DNA of 8,010 nucleotides. Source: Pseudomonadota bacterium (GTDB lineage Bacteria; Myxococcota_A; UBA796; SXON01). The notes beneath the pieces were generated by a model that saw only the letters and a list, made by a program, of their open reading frames with translations, was not told the origin of the DNA and did not search any database. The position numbers were made by a program, and so were the translations under genes. Of the stretch, positions 1 through 5,774 are shown piece by piece. The stretch lies in NCBI GenBank assembly GCA_005776735.1, contig SXOM01000073.1, forward strand, positions 1 through 8,010. The letters are read 5' to 3'. The first letter of the stretch is position 1; each line of letters opens with the position of its first letter.

Positions 1-1143
1 CCGCGAGGCCTCGAAGGCGTGGGCGAGGTCGGCCACGAGGTCGTCGGCGCTCTCGATCCCGACGCTCAGGCGAATGAGCCCATCCTCGATGCCGGCGGCG
101 CGACGCTTCTCCGGTTCGATGCTCGCGTGTGTCATCAACGCCGGGGTCTCGATCAGGCTCTCGACACCGCCCAGGCTCTCGGCGAGCGTGAACAGCTTGG
201 TGGCGGCCACGAACCGCCGCGCACGCTCGAGGTCGCCCACGAGATCGAAGCTGATCATCCCGCCGAATCCCGACATCTGCGTACGGGCGACCGCCGAGTC
301 CATGGGGTGGTATACACGGGCCACCTCGGGGTGGTTCCGGAGGAACTCGAGGATCCGCGCCGCGTTGGATTGGTGGCGCTCCATGCGCACGCCGAGCGTC
401 TTGACCCCGCGGAGGGTCAGCCACACGTCCTGGGGGCCGGGCACGGCGCCGGCGGCGTTTTGCAGGAACTTCATCTTGGTGTGGAGCGATTCGTCGTTGA
501 GGGCGGCAAAACCGCCGACCACGTCGCTGTGGCCGTTGATGTACTTGGTGACGCTGTGGACGACGATGTCGGCGCCCAGGGCGAGGGGCCGCTGGAAGTA
601 GGGGGTGGCGAAGGTGTTGTCGACGACGAGCAGGGCGCCGACGGCCTTGCACCGGGCGGCGACCGCGGCGATGTCCGACACCTTCAAGAGCGGGTTGGTC
701 GGCGTCTCGAGCCACACCATGCGGGTGCCGGTGGGGATGGCCTCGACCGGGTTGGCGACGGAGAAGTCGGCGTAGGCAAAGCGCATGCCCCACGGCTGCA
801 GCACCTTGTCGAACAGGCGGTAGGTGCCGCCGTACACGTCGTCGCCGCACACCACGAGGTCGCCCGGGGCCACCAGCGAGCGCAGGATCACGTCGGTGGC
901 GGCCAGACCCGACGCGAAGCACAGGCCGAACTTCGCGCCCTCCAAGGCGGCGAGGCAGTCCTGGAGCGCGGTGCGCGTCGGGTTGTCCGTGCGGCTGTAC
1001 TCGTAGCCCTTGTGTCCGCCCACGCCGTCCTGGGCGTAGGTGGACACCTGGTAGATCGGGGTCATGACCGCGCCGGTGGTGGGGTCGGGCGACTGCCCCG
1101 CGTGGACGGCGAGGGTGTCGAATCCGTGCTTCTTGCCGTGCAT
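1..1143 (-). CDS. Cystathionine gamma-lyase / gamma-synthase family PLP enzyme (3' end cut by window)
   Basis: This is a Cys/Met-metabolism PLP enzyme of fold type I. As a gamma-lyase it would split cystathionine into cysteine, 2-oxobutyrate and ammonia in the cytoplasm. The 381 visible residues carry the family motifs in order: YEYSRTDNPT (47-56, phosphate-binding Tyr and Arg), FASGLAA (76-82), DDVYGGTYRLF with stacking Y104, ETPTNP (146-151), VVDNTFATP with D175, and HSVTKYINGHSD with the Schiff-base lysine K200. E48 in YEYSR matches human gamma-lyase Glu59, whereas E. coli MetB has Asp there (from memory); this favours lyase, and the CBS-like gene upstream fits. The usual PGLxxHPxH stretch is shortened to HPMDSAVARTQ before SGFGGM. 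The start ATG at 1143 has an AGGAG Shine-Dalgarno five bases upstream. Family members are about 380-400 residues, so only a few residues should be missing. Gamma-synthase or methionine gamma-lyase activity cannot be excluded. Confidence 0.93.
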   Translation of the reverse strand, partial: MHGKKHGFDTLAVHAGQSPDPTTGAVMTPIYQVSTYAQDGVGGHKGYEYSRTDNPTRTALQDCLAALEGAKFGLCFASGLAATDVILRSLVAPGDLVVCGDDVYGGTYRLFDKVLQPWGMRFAYADFSVANPVEAIPTGTRMVWLETPTNPLLKVSDIAAVAARCKAVGALLVVDNTFATPYFQRPLALGADIVVHSVTKYINGHSDVVGGFAALNDESLHTKMKFLQNAAGAVPGPQDVWLTLRGVKTLGVRMERHQSNAARILEFLRNHPEVARVYHPMDSAVARTQMSGFGGMISFDLVGDLERARRFVAATKLFTLAESLGGVESLIETPALMTHASIEPEKRRAAGIEDGLIRLSVGIESADDLVADLAHAFEASR

Positions 1144-1148
1144 GCGAG

Positions 1149-1153
1149 CTCCT
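1149..1153 (-). promoter_or_regulatory. Shine-Dalgarno of the gamma-lyase gene
   Basis: The minus strand reads AGGAG, then five bases (CTCGC), then ATG. This is the clearest ribosome binding site on the minus strand of the window and fixes the start at 1143. Confidence 0.8.
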
Positions 1154-1163
1154 GAGGGGGCGC

Positions 1164-1192
1164 GTCCTAAGACGAGCCCCGCGGCGCGTCGA
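1164..1192 (-). promoter_or_regulatory. Weak candidate promoter of the gamma-lyase gene
   Basis: On the minus strand TCGACG (1192-1187, 4 of 6 matches to TTGACA) is followed after 17 bases by TAGGAC (1169-1164, 3 of 6 matches to TATAAT). This would start RNA near 1157, just before the AGGAG site. The match is poor, but the 432-bp gap from the previous gene makes a separate promoter likely, and the direct repeats lie just upstream of it. Confidence 0.25.
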
Positions 1193-1226
1193 GCGCCCGG
1201 CCGCGGCGCTGGCCGCCGCCACGCCG

Positions 1227-1309
1227 TCGCCACGCTCACCGCCCGGCGTCGATGCACCCAACCCGGTCGAAGTTCGACATCGCCACGCTCACCGACCGGC
1301 GTCGGTGCA
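1227..1309. repeat. Direct repeat pair, 30 bp each, 53-bp period
   Basis: Copies lie at 1227-1256 and 1280-1309 and agree at 28 of 30 positions, differing only at 1242/1295 (c/a) and 1252/1305 (a/g). Each begins TCGCCACGCTCACCG and ends TGCA. The unique spacer between them is 23 bp. The 53-bp period is close to five helical turns, so bound proteins would sit on the same DNA face. The pair lies 84-166 bp upstream of the gamma-lyase start, so a tandem operator is the natural reading; a small duplication is the alternative. Confidence 0.75.
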
Positions 1310-1390
1310 GCAAGCTCCTCGCGGTTCGGCGTCCTGCCGTTGTGCCAAACGCCGCCCCGCGTTGGCCGGTTCGGTGACGCGGCGGGTGAC

Positions 1391-1476
1391 GGGTCGGGTG
1401 GAATTGGCCGAGCGGAGCGCCGGTTCGCCGCTTGCGGCGAACTGGCGGGGGAGCGAGCGCCAATTTCACCCGACCC
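1391..1476. repeat. Nested inverted repeat (86 bp) able to form a long hairpin
   Basis: The outer arms 1391-1408 and 1459-1476 pair over 18 positions with one exception (1401/1466). The inner arms 1419-1430 and 1435-1446 pair over 12 positions with one exception (1422/1443) around a CTTG loop. Unpaired stretches of 10 and 12 bases join the two stems. Both exceptions are G-T when read as plus-strand RNA (wobble pairs) but C-A when read as minus-strand RNA. No U-tract follows on either strand, so it is not an ordinary intrinsic terminator. A 7-nt GGGTGAC occurs left (1384-1390) and near the right side (1489-1495), which is weak as a target duplication. It could be a REP/MITE-like element, a structured RNA or a 3'-end stabiliser of the CBS-like mRNA. 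Confidence 0.75.
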
Positions 1477-1513
1477 GGCAGGACCCGGGGGTGACCTCGT
1501 ACCTCCCCACGCC

Positions 1514-1557
1514 CGGCGTTTCCCCGCCCGAAGACGCCGACCCGCGCCCCGGGGCGC
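1514..1557 (-). repeat. GC-rich dyads just downstream of the CBS-like gene
   Basis: A perfect 14-bp palindrome lies at 1544-1557 (GCGCCCC / GGGGCGC), 19-32 bases after the CBS-like stop. A second dyad has arms CGGCGT (1514-1519) and ACGCCG (1534-1539). They could fold in the 3' end of that mRNA. Neither is followed by a run of U, so termination is only a guess, and palindromes of this size arise easily at this GC content. Confidence 0.35.
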
Positions 1558-1575
1558 CGCGTCGTGCCCGACGCC

Positions 1576-2976
1576 CTACGCGCGCCCGGCGCTGGTCACG
1601 TTGCTGATGTAGTCGATGAGGTCGATCCGCGTGATGATGTCGATGGGCCGGCCCTTCTCGTCGATCAGGAACGCCACCTTCGCGCGCTTGAACAGCTCCG
1701 TGAGCACGCCCACGTCGGTGTCCGCGTCCACCGTGCAGAAGTTGGCCTCGCACAGCTCGCGGACGTCGCCACTGCCGCGCTTGCTGCCCGCGGTGTCCAG
1801 CGCCCGCTCGAGCAGGCGCGACTCGTGCAGCACGCCGACGACCTTGCCGTCGTCGAGCACCGGCACCTGCGAAACGCCGTGCAGCTTCATCAGCCCGATG
1901 ACCTCCGCCACGCGTTGCCCAGGCGCGGCGGCCACGAGCTCGCGGACCGCGCCCTTGTTGTCCACCAGGTCGCGCACCTGCCCGAGGCCGATCTCTGGCT
2001 CCAAGAAGCCGTTCTCGCGCATCCAGTTGTCGTTGAACACGGTCGCCAGCGCCCGCGTGCCGCCGTCGGGCAAGAGCACCACCGCGCGCACCCCCGCCGC
2101 CGCGTTCTGCCGCATCCACTTCACGGCGCCGGCCACGGCCGCCCCGCCCGCGGAGCTGGTCAGGATGCCCTCCTCGCGCAACAGGCGGCGGGTGGTGAGG
2201 AAGCTCTCCTTGTCGTTGACGCGCACCACGTCGTCCACCCAGGAGAAGTCCATCGTCGCGGGGAGCGCGTCGGCGCCGATGCCCTCGACCTTGTACGCAT
2301 AGGGCTTGGTGAGCTGGCCGGTGTGGAAGTAGTCGAAGTACAACGAACCCACCGGGTCGACGCCGATCACCTTGACCTTGGGGTTCTTTTCCTTGAGGAA
2401 TCGCCCGACGCCGGAGATCGTCCCGCCCGTGCCCAGCCCGACCACCACGACGTCGACCTTGCCGTCGAACTGGGCCCACAGCTCCGGCCCGGTGCTCAGG
2501 TAGTGGCCGCGGGCGTTCTCCGGGTCGTTGGCGGTGTCGACCACCACCGCGCCCGGCGTCTCCTCCACGATCCGGCGCGCGACGCTCACCGTGCTCTGCG
2601 GGTCGTCGCCGTCGAGGTCCGAGGGCGCCACGACCACGCGGGCCCCGTACGCACGAAGGACCGCGCGCCGCTCCTCGGCGGTCTTGTCCTCGACCACGAA
2701 GACCGCCTTGTAGCCGCGCACCGCCGCGATCATCGCCAGGCCGGCGCTGGCGTTGGCCGAGCTGGCCTCGACCAGCGTGCCTCCCGGCTTCAGGCGGCCG
2801 CCCGCCTCCAACGACTCCACCATGCGGACCGCGGCCCGCTCGGCGCCGGAGGACGCGGGGTTGGTGCCTTCGATTTTGGCATACAGGGTGCCAGGCATCG
2901 CCGCGGCCACGCGGTTGAGCTTCACGGCCGGCGTGTCGCCGATGGCGTCGAGGAGGTTGTCGTAGACGCGGCGCAT
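1576..2976 (-). CDS. Cystathionine beta-synthase-like protein with CBS-domain pair, PLP lysine missing (probable pseudoenzyme)
   Basis: The 466 residues match the bacterial cystathionine beta-synthase layout: a fold-type II PLP domain (about 1-325) and two C-terminal CBS domains (about 333-395 and 407-462) that in relatives bind AMP or SAM. Retained features are LLDAIGDTPAVKLNRV (8-23), YAKIEG (32-37), GLGTGGTISG (180-189), VEGIG (230-234), DKESF (255-259) and NDNWMRENGFL (315-325). The active site is altered. The family motif NPGGSVKDR is NPASSGAER (39-47), with A45 (codon GCC, 2842-2844) in place of the PLP lysine. TSGNTG is SSANAS (72-77), keeping only the Asn of the core. GGSAGS near the pyridine nitrogen is SSAGGA (274-279), changing that Ser to A276. 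LLPDSG is LLPDGG. The frame is intact, so this is not ordinary decay. Start ATG 2976 has a weak GAGAG four bases upstream. Loss of beta-synthase activity is inferred; a sensor or partner-subunit role is possible. Confidence 0.9.
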   Translation of the reverse strand: MRRVYDNLLDAIGDTPAVKLNRVAAAMPGTLYAKIEGTNPASSGAERAAVRMVESLEAGGRLKPGGTLVEASSANASAGLAMIAAVRGYKAVFVVEDKTAEERRAVLRAYGARVVVAPSDLDGDDPQSTVSVARRIVEETPGAVVVDTANDPENARGHYLSTGPELWAQFDGKVDVVVVGLGTGGTISGVGRFLKEKNPKVKVIGVDPVGSLYFDYFHTGQLTKPYAYKVEGIGADALPATMDFSWVDDVVRVNDKESFLTTRRLLREEGILTSSAGGAAVAGAVKWMRQNAAAGVRAVVLLPDGGTRALATVFNDNWMRENGFLEPEIGLGQVRDLVDNKGAVRELVAAAPGQRVAEVIGLMKLHGVSQVPVLDDGKVVGVLHESRLLERALDTAGSKRGSGDVRELCEANFCTVDADTDVGVLTELFKRAKVAFLIDEKGRPIDIITRIDLIDYISNVTSAGRA

Positions 2977-3044
2977 GACACTCTCGGGGAGGGGCCGGCG
3001 CTTAACGCTTCCCGTCGGGCGCGCACCGGACCCGGTGGCTCGAC

Positions 3045-3056
3045 GCGGCCGGCCGC
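3045..3056. repeat. Perfect 12-bp palindrome after the sigma factor gene
   Basis: GCGGCC/GGCCGC is fully self-complementary and lies 20-31 bases beyond the sigma factor stop, inside the 99-bp gap before the CBS-like gene. No U-tract follows. It could be part of a read-through structure between the two genes, but such palindromes are common at this base composition. Confidence 0.3.
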
Positions 3057-3075
3057 GGCGTGCCCGCCTCGAACC

Positions 3076-3783
3076 TCACCCGCGCGCCAACAACCGCTGG
3101 CGCATGCGCGCGGTGCCGGCCTTTGCGAGCTGGCAGGCGCGCGACTCGGTGAACCCGAGCTCGGCGCCGATCTCCTTGAGGGTGCGGCTCTCGAGGTAGA
3201 ACTTCGTCACCACCAACCTTTCCTTTTCGGGCAGGTGCGTGATGGCCGTGACGATCTCGTCGGTGAGCTCGGCCTCGACCCACGCGTCGATGACGCTGAC
3301 GTCGTTGCTCGCCGTCTGGTCGACGATGGTCGTGCCCCCCTCTTCGTCGACCGGCGTGTCGATGCTGACGACCGTGAACAGGCGGGCCTGATCGACCATG
3401 TCGTCGTACGCGTCGACCGACAGCTCCAGCGCCCGCGCCATCTCTTCGCGGGTCGGCGCACGACCGAGGCGGTTGCGCAGCTCGGCGCGTTTGTGCTCGA
3501 GGCGGTCGGACCGGCGGCGCGCCGCGCGGGACACCGGGTCGATGCCGCGCAGGTAGTCCACCATCGCGCCGCGGATGCGGATGTCCGCGAAACCCTTGAA
3601 CGGGACGCCGCGCGTGGGGTCGAACCGGTCGATCGCGTCGATCAAGCCCACGGTGCCCACGCTGATCAGCTCGTCCACATCGACGCTCGGCGGCAGCCGC
3701 CGTGCGAGCCGGCCGGCGATGATCCGGACGAGCGGGAGGTGGTCCACGATGAGGGCGTCGCGCTCGCCGGGGGTGAAGGACAT
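3076..3783 (-). CDS. FliA/WhiG-type RNA polymerase sigma factor
   Basis: This 235-residue sigma-70-family protein directs RNA polymerase to an alternative promoter class. Numbering is from ATG 3783. Region 2 includes DELISVGTVGLIDAIDRFDP (about 37-56) and the FliA-like segment RIRGAMVDYLRGIDPVSRAAR (about 69-89). Region 3 follows with RLGRAPTREEMARAL. Region 4 contains LPEKERLVVTKFYLE and the helix-turn-helix TLKEIGAELGFTESRACQLA. There is no region 1.1, and the length fits FliA/WhiG. An in-frame TTG at 3819 would add 12 Arg-rich residues, but it coincides with a candidate -35 box; ATG 3783 fits the domain start and the -10 spacing. No Shine-Dalgarno precedes it. No flagellar genes are in the window. 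It lies between adenosine deaminase (53-bp gap) and the CBS-like gene (99-bp gap), an odd place for a sigma factor. Its regulon is unknown; a flagellar role cannot be excluded. Confidence 0.9.
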   Translation of the reverse strand: MSFTPGERDALIVDHLPLVRIIAGRLARRLPPSVDVDELISVGTVGLIDAIDRFDPTRGVPFKGFADIRIRGAMVDYLRGIDPVSRAARRRSDRLEHKRAELRNRLGRAPTREEMARALELSVDAYDDMVDQARLFTVVSIDTPVDEEGGTTIVDQTASNDVSVIDAWVEAELTDEIVTAITHLPEKERLVVTKFYLESRTLKEIGAELGFTESRACQLAKAGTARMRQRLLARG

Positions 3784-3790
3784 TGCGGGC

Positions 3791-3819
3791 ACGATACGAC
3801 GTCGACGCCGCCGGTGCAA
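3791..3819 (-). promoter_or_regulatory. Candidate promoter of the sigma factor gene, probably leaderless
   Basis: On the minus strand TTGCAC (3819-3814) is followed by a 17-bp spacer and TATCGT (3796-3791). Seven bases then separate it from ATG 3783. Transcription would start at or next to the A of ATG, which explains the absent Shine-Dalgarno. The matches to TTGACA and TATAAT are 3 and 4 of 6, so the spacing is the stronger evidence. It lies within the gap after the adenosine deaminase stop. Confidence 0.45.
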
Positions 3820-3836
3820 GCCGGCCGGCGGCGGGT

Positions 3837-5090
3837 TCAGCCCGCGAGCTCCACCAACGGCCGCGCGCCGTCGGGCCGATCGGCGTACAGCCCATGCGCC
3901 GCCAGCACCGCGTCGCAGTGGTTGATGACCTTGCGCACGTAGCGCCGCTTCTCGGCGTAGCTGCCCGGATAGAAGCTTCGTTTGAACCCGTGGATCACGA
4001 TGTCGCGCAGCTCGCGGGTGGTCAGGCGGGCGTGGCGCACGGCCAGGCCGACCTCACGCGAGACGGTCGTGTGCGAGACCAGGCGATTGTCGGTGCAGAT
4101 CGCCACGCTGATGCGCCGGTCGAGCATCTTGCGCACGGCGTGCGCCTCGACCGTGCCGATGCTCGGGTTGGTCTGCAGGTTGGAGGTGATGCACACCTCG
4201 ACGGTCACGCGCCGATCGGCAATGTACTCGGCCAGGCGCTGGGTGTAGCGGGCCGGGTCGGGGATGCGCGCATCCTGGATGCGCTCCGGCGAGAAGAGCA
4301 GGTATCCGTGGCCGATCCGGTCGGCGTGCAACGCCGTGATCGCCTGGAAGATCGACTCGGCACCGTACGCTTCGCCGGCGTGCACCGTCTTGTGCAGGAA
4401 GTTGGCGTGCGCAAACGCGTACGCCTCCTGGTGGTCCAACGCGGGGTAGCCGTCCTCCTGGCCCGCCAGGTCGAAGCCGACCACCGGAATCCCGGCTTCG
4501 TCGCGGGCCCACACCGCCTCCCGCGCCAGCTCCAGGCTCGCCAGCCCGGCGACCTTCCGGCGCGGCGCGCTCGGCAGGGCACGAAGAAGTTGTCGGTAGT
4601 ACACCGAGAAGTGCTCGGTGAACATGCGAAGCGCACACACGATGATGCCGTAACGGAACTCGGGCTCCTCGGGCCGCAGCGCCGCGGAGAGCTCACGCTG
4701 CGCGCGGGCGAGCCCCGCGTTGACCGCCTGGAGCACCGCGCGGGTGTTCAGACGGTCGTTCTGGTGCAGTTGCGGGGCGAACCGGACCTCGACGTAGCGT
4801 ACGCCCTCCGACCAGTTGTCGAGCGCGAACTCGTAGGCCACCCGCTCCAGGGCCTCGGCGTCCTGCATCACCGCGCAGGTCCACGCAAACCCAGCCAGAT
4901 ACTCCGGAAGATCGGCGTAGTGTTCCTTGAACACCGTTTCGCACAGTCCTTCGGGCGTGGTGGACGGCAGCACCACGCCCCGCGTTTGCGCGAGATCGAT
5001 CAAGGTGCCGAGCCGCAGCGAACCGTCGAGGTGCACGTGCAGGTCGGTCTTCGGGAGCGCGGAGAGCAGGGAGTCGAGGTCGAGCGCCAT
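3837..5090 (-). CDS. add: Adenosine deaminase
   Basis: This 417-residue amidohydrolase should convert adenosine (and deoxyadenosine) to inosine and ammonia in the cytoplasm. Zinc and catalytic residues appear in order: H18 and H20 in DLHVHLDGS (16-24), a variant GFDLAGQEDG substrate loop, H237 and E240 in VHAGEAYG, H261 in RIGHGY, VCITSN, and D334 in ICTDNRLVS. The H237-H261 spacing equals that of mammalian ADA (H214-H238). The second Asp of the usual TDDP motif is N335. I recall TDNRL forms from actinobacterial adenosine deaminases, so this marks a subfamily rather than inactivation. At 417 residues it is somewhat longer than typical (about 340-360). The frame stays open far upstream, but homology begins right after ATG 5090, so that start is used; no Shine-Dalgarno is visible. 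With the downstream transsulfuration genes it would remove adenosine released from S-adenosylhomocysteine. A deaminase for another 6-aminopurine nucleoside is possible. Confidence 0.92.
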   Translation of the reverse strand: MALDLDSLLSALPKTDLHVHLDGSLRLGTLIDLAQTRGVVLPSTTPEGLCETVFKEHYADLPEYLAGFAWTCAVMQDAEALERVAYEFALDNWSEGVRYVEVRFAPQLHQNDRLNTRAVLQAVNAGLARAQRELSAALRPEEPEFRYGIIVCALRMFTEHFSVYYRQLLRALPSAPRRKVAGLASLELAREAVWARDEAGIPVVGFDLAGQEDGYPALDHQEAYAFAHANFLHKTVHAGEAYGAESIFQAITALHADRIGHGYLLFSPERIQDARIPDPARYTQRLAEYIADRRVTVEVCITSNLQTNPSIGTVEAHAVRKMLDRRISVAICTDNRLVSHTTVSREVGLAVRHARLTTRELRDIVIHGFKRSFYPGSYAEKRRYVRKVINHCDAVLAAHGLYADRPDGARPLVELAG

Positions 5091-5267
5091 GGGCGCCGAT
5101 AACCGGCCGGGCGTTCGTTCGGGGTGGGGCCCGCCCCGCGACCGTCCCGAAGCGGGCAGGTGTGCCGGGCGGTCCGCGGCGGCGTGAAAAATCGTCACGG
5201 AAGCCGAGCCCGTCGAAGGTGCGGGCGTCGGCGGGCGTAGGAGGTGTCCAACTCGCGGAGTCCTCCG
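5091..5267. other. Divergent intergenic region
   Basis: The 177 bp separate the minus-strand adenosine deaminase from the plus-strand secreted-protein gene and should carry promoters for both. The only notable non-GC patch is a dyad with arms CGTGA (5183-5187) and TCACG (5195-5199) around an AT-rich 7-bp centre, a possible operator. AGGAGG at 5239-5244 is a strong ribosome-site sequence but lies 23 bases from the ATG. It can pair with CCTCC at 5262-5266. I could not place convincing -35/-10 pairs on either strand. Confidence 0.45.
5256..5260 (+). promoter_or_regulatory. Shine-Dalgarno of the WXXGXW gene inside a small dyad
   Basis: CGGAG is seven bases before ATG 5268 and supports that start over the GTG at 5244, which would add eight residues ahead of the signal peptide. 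CGGAG is also the left arm of CGGAG-TC-CTCCG (5256-5267), so the site could be partly masked in the mRNA; with so short a loop only about four pairs could form. Confidence 0.5.
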
Positions 5268-5762
5268 ATGCGCACCGGCCCCCTGCTCCTCGCCCTCGCC
5301 GCCCTGTTCAGCGCCACGGTCGCCGAGGCGCGCCCGCGCCACCGGCCGCCGCCCCGCGTGCTCGTCACGGGGCCGCGGGTCTCGGTGGTGGTCGACCCGT
5401 GGGCGCCCGCCTGGGCGCCGGCGGCGCGGCCGGGCTGGGTGTGGGTCGAAGGGGCGTGGCTCGGGCCGCGGTGGCGCCCCGGCTACTGGCGCCCGTCGGC
5501 GGTGCGGCTCGGCTGGCTGTGGGTCCCCGGCTACTGGACCGGCACCGTGTACGTCGACGGGTACTGGCGTGAAGAGGGGCGCCCCGGCCAGGCGTGGGTC
5601 GACGGGTACTACGACGAAGAAGGCTCGTGGGTCCCGGGCTACTGGGCACCGGCCGGGTCGGCCGACGCCCGGCGGGACGAGGCCGGCTCGCCGCAGCCCG
5701 AGGGGCCGCCGGTCGCCACTCCGCCGGCCGACGAGGGCGGCATCCACCACGAGTACGAGTAA
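5268..5762 (+). CDS. Secreted WXXGXW-repeat protein
   Basis: This 164-residue protein begins with a signal peptide (R2, hydrophobic core 5-18, probable cleavage after AEA at 19-21), so it is exported to the periplasm or beyond. The mature part holds about six aromatic repeats of the WXXGXW type: WVEGAW, WRPGYW, WVPGYW, YVDGYW, WVDGYY and WVPGYW. A Pro/Asp/Glu-rich tail ends in HHEYE. The repeats are visible in the DNA: GTCGACGGGTACT recurs at 5553 and 5598, and a 19-bp unit encoding WVPGYW recurs at 5519 and 5627 with one mismatch. Proteins of this type are common in proteobacterial and myxobacterial envelopes, but I know no defined function. No lipobox cysteine is present. The next gene starts 12 bases after its stop, suggesting an operon with the radical SAM pair. 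Confidence 0.85.
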   Translation: MRTGPLLLALAALFSATVAEARPRHRPPPRVLVTGPRVSVVVDPWAPAWAPAARPGWVWVEGAWLGPRWRPGYWRPSAVRLGWLWVPGYWTGTVYVDGYWREEGRPGQAWVDGYYDEEGSWVPGYWAPAGSADARRDEAGSPQPEGPPVATPPADEGGIHHEYE

Positions 5763-5774
5763 GATCGGGGGGCC

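Larger units (their letters stand above)
1144..1575. other. 432-bp non-coding spacer between the CBS-like and gamma-lyase genes
   Basis: No open frame here has homology-like composition, a ribosome site or a recognisable domain. The frames present are arginine/alanine/proline-rich shadows typical of high-GC DNA. The spacer holds the gamma-lyase leader, a direct repeat pair (1227-1309), a long nested inverted repeat (1391-1476) and GC-rich dyads (1514-1557). All other gaps in the window are under 180 bp, so this one is exceptionally long. I saw no arrangement I recognise as a SAM or SAH riboswitch. Confidence 0.7.

Noticed and set aside
19..1155. Long plus-strand open frame over the gamma-lyase gene
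   Set aside because: It is the mirror of a recognised minus-strand PLP enzyme; its translation is low-complexity Gly/Val/Arg/His without domains.
1227..1309. Repeats as a CRISPR array
   Set aside because: There are only two copies, the spacer is a single 23 bp, and no cas genes are present.
1144..1330. SAM or SAH riboswitch in the gamma-lyase leader
   Set aside because: The gene function made this worth looking for, but I could not find the conserved core of a known class; a covariance-model search would settle it.
1391..1476. Intrinsic terminator after the CBS-like gene
   Set aside because: The hairpin is long and bulged, lies 100 bases past the stop, and no U-tract follows on either strand.
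1564..3942. 792-residue plus-strand open frame
   Set aside because: It spans antisense to the CBS-like and sigma genes and their gap; the His/Arg/Asp/Ala-rich composition is a high-GC shadow.
5095..5102. GCCGATAA, an exact match to the sigma-28 (FliA) -10 element, near a FliA-type sigma gene
   Set aside because: The TAAA element expected about 15 bases upstream is absent (the sequence there is GC-rich), so a chance match is likelier.
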